This document shows, in pieces, positions 36,501 through 47,932 of a DNA stretch of 64,000 nucleotides. Below the pieces are notes generated by a model. That model was not told the origin of the DNA. It saw nothing but the letters and a program-made list of their open reading frames with translations, and made no database searches. The position numbers were made by a program, and so were the translations under genes. Where the stretch lies: positions 310,001 to 374,000 of the forward strand of contig JAKMXF010000343.1 in the NCBI GenBank assembly GCA_024704765.1, read 5' to 3'. Source of the stretch: Oopsacas minuta. Taxonomy: Eukaryota; Porifera; Hexactinellida; Lyssacinosida; Leucopsacidae. Position 1 is the first letter of the stretch. The number at the start of each line of letters is the position of its first letter.

Positions 36501-39500
36501 ATGAAGTATATTTATTTCATTTTATCGCTATTGGTGCTTCAGTTGCATACACTAGTCTACTCACAAGGTAAGTAGATTGTGTTCATTACATAGATAATTA
36601 ATATACGGTAGAACTGGGATAAGACGTACTCCCTCGGGAAACTGACATTTGTATGTACTAACCGTAGTAGCCTCTTATTCAAATATTATTCCTATACAAT
36701 TAATACAAGAAATATATAATCATTTTTGGAGAAAGCCAACAACAAAATTGCTAATTGAACATACTAAATAATGCAAAATCTGATTTGGGAACTGAAAACA
36801 GGTTGTTGCTACTTGACAAATAAACGCTATTATTATTCAGAGCATTAATCTACCGTGTTCCATCTAAGAAACAGGACCGGAGGCCATCACCGGAGCACGC
36901 TCATATTTAATTGCAAACGATTTCCAATTTTATCGATATCCTACATAAAATTCAATATTGTTGCTGGGCCAATTTTCATAATCCACATTAAAATACGGAT
37001 TAGTTACAACTGGCTTGACATTACGCATTTTCTCTAATATATACTTTGCATTGATCCAATTCCATACTGATTATCTTGAATACAAATCCAATGTTATTGT
37101 AACTCTGGAGGATGAAAAGGAGTGCCCTCCATTTTTCTCGAGCAGGAGTGCGCTCCAAAAATGAGGAACGCAAAATCCTCTGCTATTATCAGATTTGCTT
37201 ATAAGCGCACTCTACTCTACACATATACTTAAACATACAAACTCGCGTTATAACTGAGTGATTCTTTACCCCCTGTAGCTTAAAAGTAATTGTTAATACT
37301 CCGCTCACAACGAAATGAAACCGTGATCCTAAACAATTGATTATAATGAGAGTTTACTGTAGTTATATTCTTACTATTGACATTTATCCAATGTATTGTA
37401 GCACCCACAACTGGTTGTGATGCAATAACAAGTGAAGGGACATGTTTCAGTTATTTTACAAGCTCTGGTCTTAATCAGGTGGATTCTAGACAACAGTGTC
37501 TTTCAAGTGGTTACGACTTAGCTACAATAACATCACTTGAAGATATGACACTACTGTATAGCACAAGTACAGGTTCAATAGATTGTTGGATAGGACTCAA
37601 TGATATAGACATTGAAGGGACATTTGTTTGGATAGATGGTAGTGATAGCACATATAGGAATTTTGCTAATGGTCAGCCTAATGGTGGACCAGGTGAAAAC
37701 TGTGTATTCCCAAGTCAGGGGAATTCAGGGCGCTGGATTGATATTCAATGTAGTGGAATAGTGACCTGCTACTTCTGTAGCACCAGTGGTAAGTGATTAG
37801 AATATAGTAGTTAGAATATAGGAATATGTCCAATTTTTTGAAGAGTCACAGTCGTAACCAGTTTTTTCAGCTATTTCTTTACAGGAAAATGTAACTAGAA
37901 TAAACGATAGTGATAATATACTGATGCAAATATATGTAAATCCCACATGCTGAGCAAGAAATATTGATAGAAAAATTTGATAGTAAGATAATACTAGTTT
38001 CTTTTTGAGAATTTAAGAACAGTACCATACATTTTACATTTTATCCTTTAGTGAACGCCTTTGGAGAAGTTATTGCATCAACAGCCTCACCCTTATCAGA
38101 CAATGCAATTATAACATCAGACACTACTCTCTACTGTATTACAGAGAATATGAACACACCAGAAGTGATGTGGAGTTATGTAGATCTATCTGGTATCAGA
38201 ACTGATCTCACTTCTACAACTGATCCTAATACAGGAGTTAGTACTATACAAGTGTACACTATTCAACCAGGATACTACAGCTGTAACGTTACAGAGAATG
38301 GAGGGATGAGCAGAACTTATACAGCTAATATACAAAATACTAATTTAAATGCAGGTAGATTATATTTCTCCTATCAGTGTTTTCCTGGCTGTTTTGGCGT
38401 ATCGCGCCTAACGCCTTAAACAGAGGCATTTATCATACAAGTAATATCAGGAATTATTCTACCATTGTGCTCCATTAATCTACTCTTAGATACTTCTCGT
38501 TGCTTTTAGTGTAGTTCCTATAGGAAGATGCCCTAATGGCATGGACGATGTGTTTCTTCCGTCAGTCCACACGGACGTACTGAATCTAGCTACCCAATTA
38601 ACAATTGATATACATATACATTCTGGGGTGTAGATTTGCAACGAGGGCTATGAATTTTTCTAAATTGTATTTTTGCATGCACATATAAATAATAGAATCC
38701 ATGTGCATTTTGAAATTACTTTATCTGTAAACCTAATTAAAATGATCATTTTCATTGACATTTATCCAATGTATTGTAGCACCTACAACTGGTTGTGATG
38801 CAATATCAAGTGAAGGGACATGTTTCAGTTATTTCTCGTTGGCAAATCCCGGTATTATCTTTGAAGATTCTAGACAGCAGTGTATTTCAAGAGGATATGA
38901 CCTAGCTACAATATCATCACCTGAAGAGAATGCATTGCTCGCTACTATAATTACCGTCACATCTGATTGTTGGATAGGACTCAATGATATAGACATTGAA
39001 GGGACATTTATTTGGGCAGATGGTAGTAATGATACATACAGGAATTTTAATGGCGGTGAGCCCAATGGGGGAACCAATGAAAACTGTGGACAATACAGAA
39101 CAGGGGGAGGATGGAATGATGCGCCATGCGGTGCACTACTTTGCTACTTTTGCGGCGTTGATGGTAAGTAACTAGTGACATTTTTATCGAATCATAGAAA
39201 TGTGCAAAATTGCTTGATTAATAAGAAAATTATCAATTTTTGCGAGTTATTAATTTATACAATATCTTGATACGATTTTTGAATTTAACAAAATATCTTT
39301 TAGTGGAAGTATTTGGAGAAGTACTTGCTTCAACATTTTCACCATTATCAGACAATACAATTCTAACATCAAATACTACTCTCTACTGTGTTACAGAGAA
39401 TATGAACACACCAGAAGTGATGTGGAGTTATGTAGATCTATCTGGTATCAGAACTGATCTCACTACTACAACTATAACTGACCCTAATACGGGAATCAGT

Positions 39501-42500
39501 ACTCTACTTGTATTCACTACTCAACCTGGATTCTACAGCTGTAACGTTACAGAGAATGGAGGGATGAGTAGAACCTATACAGCTGTAACATTTGACTCAA
39601 ATCCAAATACAGGTAAATTGCATTACTTTTACAATAGACTCTCGGTAATACCAGAGGACCTCCAATATTGGTACTATTTATCTGGCTATCTCGATCAGAT
39701 TTTGATTTCTATGAGTGCTCGAGTTACATCATGTTGACTGAATTTGCTTCGTATTTTTATGAGATTTTACCAAATATATGTACGTATACAGGATATGACC
39801 AATAATTTGATCCCTCATGTTATAAATATGTATTGTAGTGCCTACAACCGGTTGTGATACAATATCAACTGAAGGGACATGTTTCAGTTATTGGACAGGT
39901 TCTGGTATTAGCTGGGAAGAATCTAGATTACAGTGTCTTTCAAGAGGCTACGACCTAGCTACAATATCATCAGCTGAAGAGAATTCATTGCTCCTAACTA
40001 CAATTACAGGCTCAAATCGTTGTTGGATAGGACTCAATGATATAGACAATGAAATGGCATTTGTTTGGGTAGATGGCAGTGATAGTACGTATAGGAATTT
40101 TGCTAGTGGAGAGCCTAACAATCTAAACGATGAAGACTGTGTGCAATTTCAAGATGGGGTCTGGGCTGATACCCTATGCATATCAGTGGATTGCTACTTC
40201 TGCGGCACTGATGGTAAGTACTGTGTGAATTTATTGAATGACGGAAATCTGAAATATCGGTATTCACGAATGATGCTAAGATAAATCCTATTTTGAATTT
40301 AACCGATTACGACCGAAGTGATACGTTCGTAATGAAAAAGAACACTAAAATTTTACCACTTAGTTTGAACCAATTCCCACCTTCTAACATCGGTAAATTA
40401 CACATTCTCCCGGTCATATTCGGTTAACAATCTATTTCTTTAGTGAATGTATTCGGAGAAATAATAGCATCAACATACTCACCATTATCAGACAATGCAA
40501 TTATAACATCAGACACTACTCTCTACTGTATTACAGAGAATATGAACACACCAGAAGTGATGTGGAGTTATGTAGATCTATCTGGTATCAGAACTGATCT
40601 CACTTCTACAACTGATCCTAATACAGGAGTTAGTACTATACAAGTGTACACTACTCAGCCAGGATACTACAGCTGTAACGTTACAGAGAATGGAGGGACA
40701 AGTAGCACTTATACAGCTCTAATACCTGATACTGACCCAAATACAGGTAATTAGATTGCTTATGATACAGTACACTATGTGACTTTCATTTTACTTACCA
40801 CTCACATGCTTTCTTTGTATTGTAGTGCCTACAAGTGGATGTGATGCAATATCAAGTGATGGGAGATGTATTAATTATTTTACAGGCTCACTGGGCTGGG
40901 AAGATTCTAGACTACAATGTGTTTCAAGTGGTTACGACCTAGTTACAATATCATCAAGTGAACAGAATAACTTGTTGTTTAGCATAAATACTAGCTCAAT
41001 AGAATGTTGGATAGGACTGAGGGAGACAGACATTAACGGGAGATTTACTTGGGCAGATGGTACTGTTAACAATTTCAGGAGATTTGATACTGGTCAGCCC
41101 AATGGTGGACCTCCTGAACAATGTGTACATACTACGAATATCTTAGACACTTGGAATGATACACCATGTACAAACATATTGCCTTGCTACTTCTGTGGTA
41201 CTAAATGTAAGTGTTCTTGAAATTTGAATGATTCTATAGTCAGAAATTTGGAGTATGTAGTCCAAATTGTAAGACTTGTTTAAGGAATAATTGCCAATAT
41301 TTGATGTACGTGAGACGTTTATATTATATATATTGCTTGTTATCTTTAGTGGACGTATTCGGAGAAGTAATAGCATCAACATACTCAGCATTATCAGACA
41401 ATACAATTATAACATCAGACACTACTCTCTACTGTATTACAGAGAATATGAACACACCAGAAGTGATGTGGAGTTATGTAGATCTATCTGGTATCAGAAC
41501 TGATCTCACTTCTACAACTGATCCTAATACAGGAATTAGTACTATACAAGTGTACACTACTCAGCCTGGATCATATAGCTGTGAAGTTACAGAGAGTGGA
41601 GGGATGAATAGGACCTATACAGCTGTAATACCTGATACTGACCCAACTACAGGTAGAGTACATTGTTCGTAATTTTGAATCTTTGCGACTATATTAGACT
41701 CATACTCACCATTCACATGCTTTCTTTGTATTGTAGTGCCTACAAGTGGATGTGATGCAATATCAAGTGATGGGACATGTATCAATTATTTCACAGGCTC
41801 ACTCGACTGGGAAGATTCTAGACTACAATGTGTTTCAAGTGGTTACGACCTAGTTACAATATCATCAAGTGAACAGAATAACTTGTTGTTTAGCATAAAT
41901 ACTAGCTCAATAGAATGTTGGATAGGACTGAGGGAGACAGACATTAACGGGAGATTTACTTGGGCAGATGGTACTGTTAACAATTTCAGGAGATTTGATA
42001 CTGGTCAGCCCAATGGTGGACCTCCTGAACAGTGTGTACATACTACGAATATCTTAGACACTTGGAATGACACACCATGTACAGACATATTGCCTTGCTA
42101 CTTCTGTGGTACTAAATGTAAGTGTTTTTGTAATTTGAATAATTCTATGGTCAGAAATTTGGAATATGTAGCCTGAATTGTAAGACTTGTTTAAGGAATA
42201 ATTGCCAATATTTTGATGTACGTGAGACGTTTGTATTATATATTCTTCTTTAGTGAACGTATTCGGAGAAGTAATAGCATCAACATACTCACCATTATCA
42301 GACAATGCAATTATAACATCAGACACTACTCTCTACTGTATTACAGAGAATATGAACACACCAGAAGTGATGTGGAGTTATGCAGATCTATCTGGTATCA
42401 GAACTGATCTCACTTCTACAACTGATCCTAATACAGGAATTAGTACTATACAAGTGTACACTACTCAGCCTGGATCATATAGCTGTGAAGTTACAGAGAG

Positions 42501-45500
42501 TGGAGGGATGAATAGGACCTATACAGCTGTAATACCTGATACTGACCCAACTACAGGTAGAGTACATTGTTCGTAATTTTGAATCTTTGCGACTATATTA
42601 GACTCATACTCACCATTCACATGCTTTCTTTGTATTGTAGTGCCTACAAGTGGATGTGATGCAATATCAAGTGATGGGACATGTATCAATTATTTCACAG
42701 GCTCACTCGACTGGGAAGATTCTAGACTACAATGTGTTTCAAGTGGTTACGACCTAGTTACAATATCATCAAGTGAACAGAATAACTTGTTGTTTAGCAT
42801 AAATACTAGCTCAATAGAATGTTGGATAGGACTGAGGGAGACAGACATTAACGGGAGATTTACTTGGGCAGATGGTACTGTTAACAATTTCAGGAGATTT
42901 GATACTGGTCAGCCCAATGGTGGACCTCCTGAACAATGTGTACATACTACGAATATCTTAGACACTTGGAATGATACACCATGTACAAACATATTGCCTT
43001 GCTACTTCTGTGGTACTAAATGTAAGTGTTCTTGAAATTTGAATGATTCTATAGTCAGAAATTTGGAGTATGTAGTCCAAATTGTAAGACTTGTTTAAGG
43101 AATAATTGCCAATATTTTGATGTACGTGAGACGTTTATATTATATATTCTTCTTTAGTGACGTATTCGGAGAAGTAATAGCATCAACATACTCAGCATTA
43201 TCAGACAATACAATTATAACATCAGACACTACTCTCTACTGTATTACAGAGAATATGAACACACCAGAAGTGATGTGGAGTTATGAGATCTATCTGGTAT
43301 CAGAACTGATCTCACTTCACAACTGATCCTAATACAGGAATTATGTAGATCTATCTGGTATCAGAACTGATCTCACTTCTACAACTGATCCTAATACAGG
43401 AATTAGTACTATACAAGTGTACACTACTCAACCTGGATACTACAGCTGTGAAGTTACAGAGAGTGGAGGGATTAACAGAACCTATACAGCTGTAATACCT
43501 GATACTAATCCAATAACAGGTAGATTGCTCATCATGATATGTTAACCACGATTCGGGTACTACTTGTATGGTCGTAAATCTGTTGTCAGATAGTTGACGA
43601 AATTTTTCTCAGACTTAAGAACATACTGCTAAATGTATTATATTACATTGACATGCTAAATTCGTAGCTAGCATACCGACTGTGCATAGTAAAGGACTCA
43701 ATATTTAATGGACCACTCTTGTGCTGTATTATTATTTCTCATTGAAATTCAGTTAGCTTTTAGGAAACTTTTGAATCGTATAATGCGGGCAGAGGGTGCA
43801 ATAAGCATGAACTTACAACCTGAGTCAATAGCATAGTATATTTGTTGACTATTAATAGTGACTCTATTGTAGCAATATACATTGATAAATTCAACGAGAT
43901 TACATTTAGTGCCTCAAATCACTAAAGCTACTTATTAATGCGTAATTAAAGTAAATACATACTGTACTTCACTGTCGGCATACTTTTGTAATTTTGTAGT
44001 ACCTATAAGAGGATGTGATGCAGTATCAGATGAAGGAACATGCTTCAGTCATTTCACAAGATCTGGTCTTAACCAGGAGGATTCTAGAGTACAATGTGTT
44101 ACAATGGGCTACGATCTAGCTACAGTATCATCAGCTGAAGAGAATACTCTGCTGTATAGCACAAGTACAGGCTCTATTAATTGTTGGATAGGACTCAATG
44201 ACATAGACAATGAAGGGACATTTGTTTGGGTAGATGGTAGTGATAGCACATATAGGAATTTTGGTGATAGTGAGCCCAATGGTGGGACAGGTGAAAATTG
44301 TGTACGTCCAGATCAGGGGAGATCAGGAGGCTGGATTGATGTTCAATGTATCGCATTACTGAATTGCTACTTCTGTGGTAGCAATGGTAAGTGGTTATTG
44401 AAATTTGAATTTTCCAAGTCAGAATTTAGGAAATGATCACAACTTTAAGGTATCATCATTTTATTTATTTAGTGAATGTATTCGGAGAAATAATAGCATC
44501 AACATACTCACCATTATCAGACAATACAATTCTAACATCAGACACTACTCTCTACTGTATTACAGAGAATATGAACACACCAGAAGTGATGTGGAGTTAT
44601 GTAGATCTATCTGGTATCAGAACTGATCTCACTTCTACAACTGATCCTAATACAGGAGTTAGTACTATACAAGTGTACACTATTCAACCAGGATACTACA
44701 GTTGTGAAGTCACTCAGAATGGAGGGATGAATAGAACCTATACAGCTGGGATACTCAGCCCTGATTTGTATACAGGTAGGTTACGTTTGATTTCTTATAA
44801 TGAAACGAAGTACATATCATCCAATATTTGAGTGATTTACTTTATCTCTTGTATTTTATAGAAGCTGTAAATGGAAACAACTACAGTTACACGATTGGTG
44901 TGGATATTGAGGAGATCTATCTCATTTACATACCTGCTGATAACTCAATTCAGCTTACAGATATTCACTGGAGGAGGGAAGATCTACCTGGAGTCTTGTT
45001 CCCCAATCCAGTTAATATATACTCTCTAGCATATTATATTGGAAATGGAGAGTTTGTCACTCTACAATGCTACGATAAGAAATCTGGAATAAACTTTGTT
45101 AGTGTTGGACTCTTCGTTTATGGTTTGTTTAATCCTTAAAATTTTGGTTCATATAATATCTTCGAAGCGTTTGTTGCAATCCTTAATTTTTTAACTACTC
45201 CAATAGGTCCCCCTGTAATTATGCTGGGAGTCGAAAGAACCTTCTTTCTATTACCTCCTGATATTAACGAAGTTAATTTTACTGTACAATCATTGGATAT
45301 TGTCCTGAGCACAAATCTGGCAGGCCTTTGGCAGTGGCCAAATGGTAGCTCCACAGAAAGATATCTCATTTTCCAAACTTTCGAACAGTCTGATGAAGGA
45401 CTGTACATGTTCTATGTTATTGATTGGGATGGAGCAGACACATTGGCTATTCAGATAAACATTAGTGCTGTTGGTAAGAAATCTATAGCTTTAATTTCAT

Positions 45501-46430
45501 TCATACAATATATCCTCGCTAACCGAACAGCACTGTTCTAATTTAATACTTCATAAACGGGTTAATGTTTAATGCATTGAAACAATACTATAGGATCTAA
45601 GAACATATGTTTTCGAAAGTTGCACAAAGGATGGAAATGCTTCCAAAATTCTTCCTTGATCTGCTTAGAAATTTCATTGTTGGAAGCTTTAGTCATACTT
45701 TGCTGTTATATAAATTTTTGTATGTCATTAATCAACTTTTGTATATTTTCTAGAATCTACACAAAGCATTACAACATTAAGAACAGAAAGTTTAGGTGAA
45801 AATTCGATACTTGTTTTTTGGGGATTGTTTGAAACAAGTTCGGATTATTCAGGCATTTCATTTTCAATTTATTTGGGAGATGGAGCTAATGAATCTCTTG
45901 TTGGTACAACTACACTTTTGCACTATGAAATAACTGGTTTAACTCCAAATGTAAATTACACAATACAAATAGAATTTCAGATTCCAAACTCTTTACAAAT
46001 CATTTCAATCACAACTTATCATTATCTCGAACCAATTGAAATAGTTACTCCATCAGAAAGCATTACAACCGAACAAACAGTTTCCAATACAAATGACATC
46101 ACAAGTAATCCTACTGGTACTCCTACGAGTAGCGGTATAATTGATGTGTTGAATACACAGCCAGTTGCTCATTTTTCATCTTATCTCATCCTAGTCGGAA
46201 TAATTATCGTTATAGCACTATTAGTATTCTTGTGCATTTTAATAATAGCAGTGGTTACTTGGTACATTTTGAAGAAACATCGTGTGAAGAAAAATGATCT
46301 TTACGTAAACGCATACGCTACCACTAAAGCTACCAATACCCAGGTTGCTGCTATAAATATGAAGAATTTGTCAGAGAAAGATGCTACAGTTGACTTGGAA
46401 AACCAAACCAATACATATAGCACGACCTAA
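36501..46430 (+). CDS. Alternating C-type lectin / immunoglobulin domain transmembrane receptor
   Basis: Signal-peptide exon 36501-36567 (MKYIYFILSLLVLQLHTLVY), then seven CTLD-Ig exon pairs. CTLD exons: 37402-37788, 38780-39163, 39839-40213, 40826-41206, 41737-42117, 42641-43021, 44000-44386. Ig exons: 38052-38354, 39304-39612, 40444-40746, 41350-41652, 42254-42556, 43158-43519, 44473-44775. Two Ig-like exons (44862-45122, 45207-45473) and a last exon (45754-46430) follow, the last with an FN3-like domain, Ser/Thr stalk, membrane span (LVGIIIVIALLVFLCILIIA), basic stop-transfer and tail. Every internal exon is phase 1-1. CTLDs show CWIGL, EPN or QPN, and the WxD...C motif; Ig domains show LYC, MWSY and YYSC. 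The total is about 1,920 residues without the broken Ig at 43158-43519, or about 2,020 with an intact one. A type I surface receptor for glycans or cells is inferred; the exact family is not recognised. Confidence 0.85.
38510..38580. repeat. Unassigned interspersed repeat (copy 2)
   Basis: In the intron after the first Ig exon. It reads 'cctataggaagatgcccta' and 'tggacgatgtgt', the inverse of the block at 18740-18795. Confidence 0.5.
40826..43157 (+). repeat. Tandem near-identical ~0.9-kb CTLD-Ig units
   Basis: Units begin at 40826, 41737 and 42641 (steps of 911 and 904 bp). Exons and introns alike are almost identical: the intron block 'attgtaagacttgtttaagg' and the pre-acceptor block 'cacatgctttctttgtattg' recur unchanged. 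The three CTLD proteins differ at only a few residues (for example GRC/GTC, SLGW/SLDW, TNIL/TDIL). This implies very recent duplication or ongoing conversion. Confidence 0.9.
43158..43519 (+). pseudogene. Broken Ig exon in the receptor (sixth Ig)
   Basis: Aligned with its sister exons (303 bp), this 362-bp exon lacks one base just after the acceptor, lacks two further single bases in the first of two copies of a 62-bp stretch, and has that 62-bp stretch duplicated in tandem. 303 - 3 + 62 = 362, so the exon is no longer a multiple of three and the frame is lost. Splice sites remain. Because flanking exons are phase 1-1, skipping it would keep the protein in frame. An assembly error is an alternative. 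Confidence 0.8.
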
Positions 46431-47932
46431 CAACTAAGCCTTTTAATGAGTGTGTTTTTAGCATGATTGCATATTTAGCTCAACAGCTAGACAGCAAAAT
46501 AAGGATGAAATTGCATGGATTTTCTTAGTTAGTGTATTAGCCTGGTTTGTAGATTTATACATATCTTTTGGTATTTGTAGTTTAAATATGAACCAAATAC
46601 ATTTTTGTTTGCTTTGTGATAATGTTTGTGTTTTGAGTGATTTTATGTTTGTGTGATATTTTTGATTAAATATGCATCTTTGAAGTAACTTTTACAATAC
46701 AATATACTGCTAGCCACAACGACTTTTGAGAGACAATGATGCATTGACCAACACGTTAAACTATTGTATCTACTCAACCATACATATATAATGCAATATC
46801 GCATAAATTATAATAATTATACTGAGGCGTCCAAATGTATCTTTTCATGCAATAAATCATGCTTTGAAATCGTGTTTCATAGGCTGTTTCATTCGTACCA
46901 CGTATTTGGATACTTTATGCTGTAATTAGGCGACTATATATTTGGAAATTAGGCTTCCTATGTCACCTAACTGTGTCAAAGCCCAAAACGTCATATTTGT
47001 CTCAGTTTAGTCGCTTGGATTTATGATACTATGACAGGAGGGTCAGGCGACATCAGATACTAAATAGTCTAGGGTGAAACGTCCTGGGGCACGCTGACAC
47101 TTGTATGGGCAATCCCAGGGGAACAGGGGGCCGGCCCCCTTTTGACAAGTGATATAGCAAAGCTTTAATAACAAAACTCCATTATTAATGCGTTGACATT
47201 TAATTTCTGTAATTCTTGAATTCTGGATCCACTCTTCCCTGGGACCGCCCCTGGAATTGGACAACGGACAACTAACTTTACTTATTGCGTAATGTTATTG
47301 CTTGTTTCCTATCTGTACCTAGTTACTTGTGAATGTTATTGGCATTCACTAATCCATTGTGATATACTTGCATCTAAATAGGTAGAAAATATTTAGTGTG
47401 TTGTCTGATGAAGTGAAGCTAACTAGCAAACGTTTGTAGGATTAGCTCGTATAGTATACTAGGTCAACCTGACCAATTTAATTTTTCCGCCTATGCAGCC
47501 TCCTGAATTTCAGCTAATATATAATTAGGCGTATGGTAAAAGAAAATGCAATTTCGGGCGTGAAACCCTGGCGGTCACCAAGGAATTATTTAGGAGCACG
47601 AATTTTCAAACATTTAGCGATATCCGTGGTATCATGTCATAGCATAACTTTGTTGATTTAGGCGTACAAAAAATAACCCAGATCAATAATAGGAGCGCGT
47701 ACTGAAAGTCTGTATAATGCCCTGGTGGTCACCTACCTAAAACGATCACTGTTTAATAGAGTTTATGAATGGGGGGGGGCGGGGGCGGGCAAACTGGGCT
47801 TTAGCTCCAGGTGAATATTTTCTGCACCAAGCTGATCTGGCAGATCCGGTGATCGCTCCAGTTTATATCTTTATAACTGCTAGCAGATCAAGCAAGAATC
47901 TAAAATTATTTCTGATAACCTATAGCATTTAC
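46431..47932. other. Intergenic region, receptor to TMEM63
   Basis: Holds the receptor 3' flank with AATAAA near 46848. A repeat-like block at about 47100-47260, with 'gggggccggccccctttt' and 'gggaccgcccctggaattgg', may be a hAT-type remnant. A G-rich run (GGGGGGGGGCGGGGGCGGG) lies at 47771-47789 before the TMEM63 start. Confidence 0.45.

Noticed and set aside
36855-37037. 60-residue plus frame in the first receptor intron
   Set aside because: No signal, no domain, not phase-linked to the receptor exons.
47765-47932. Upstream extension of the TMEM63 frame (MNGGGRGRANW)
   Set aside because: It runs through a G-rich tract and adds sequence absent from the family; the ATG at 47933 gives the normal length.
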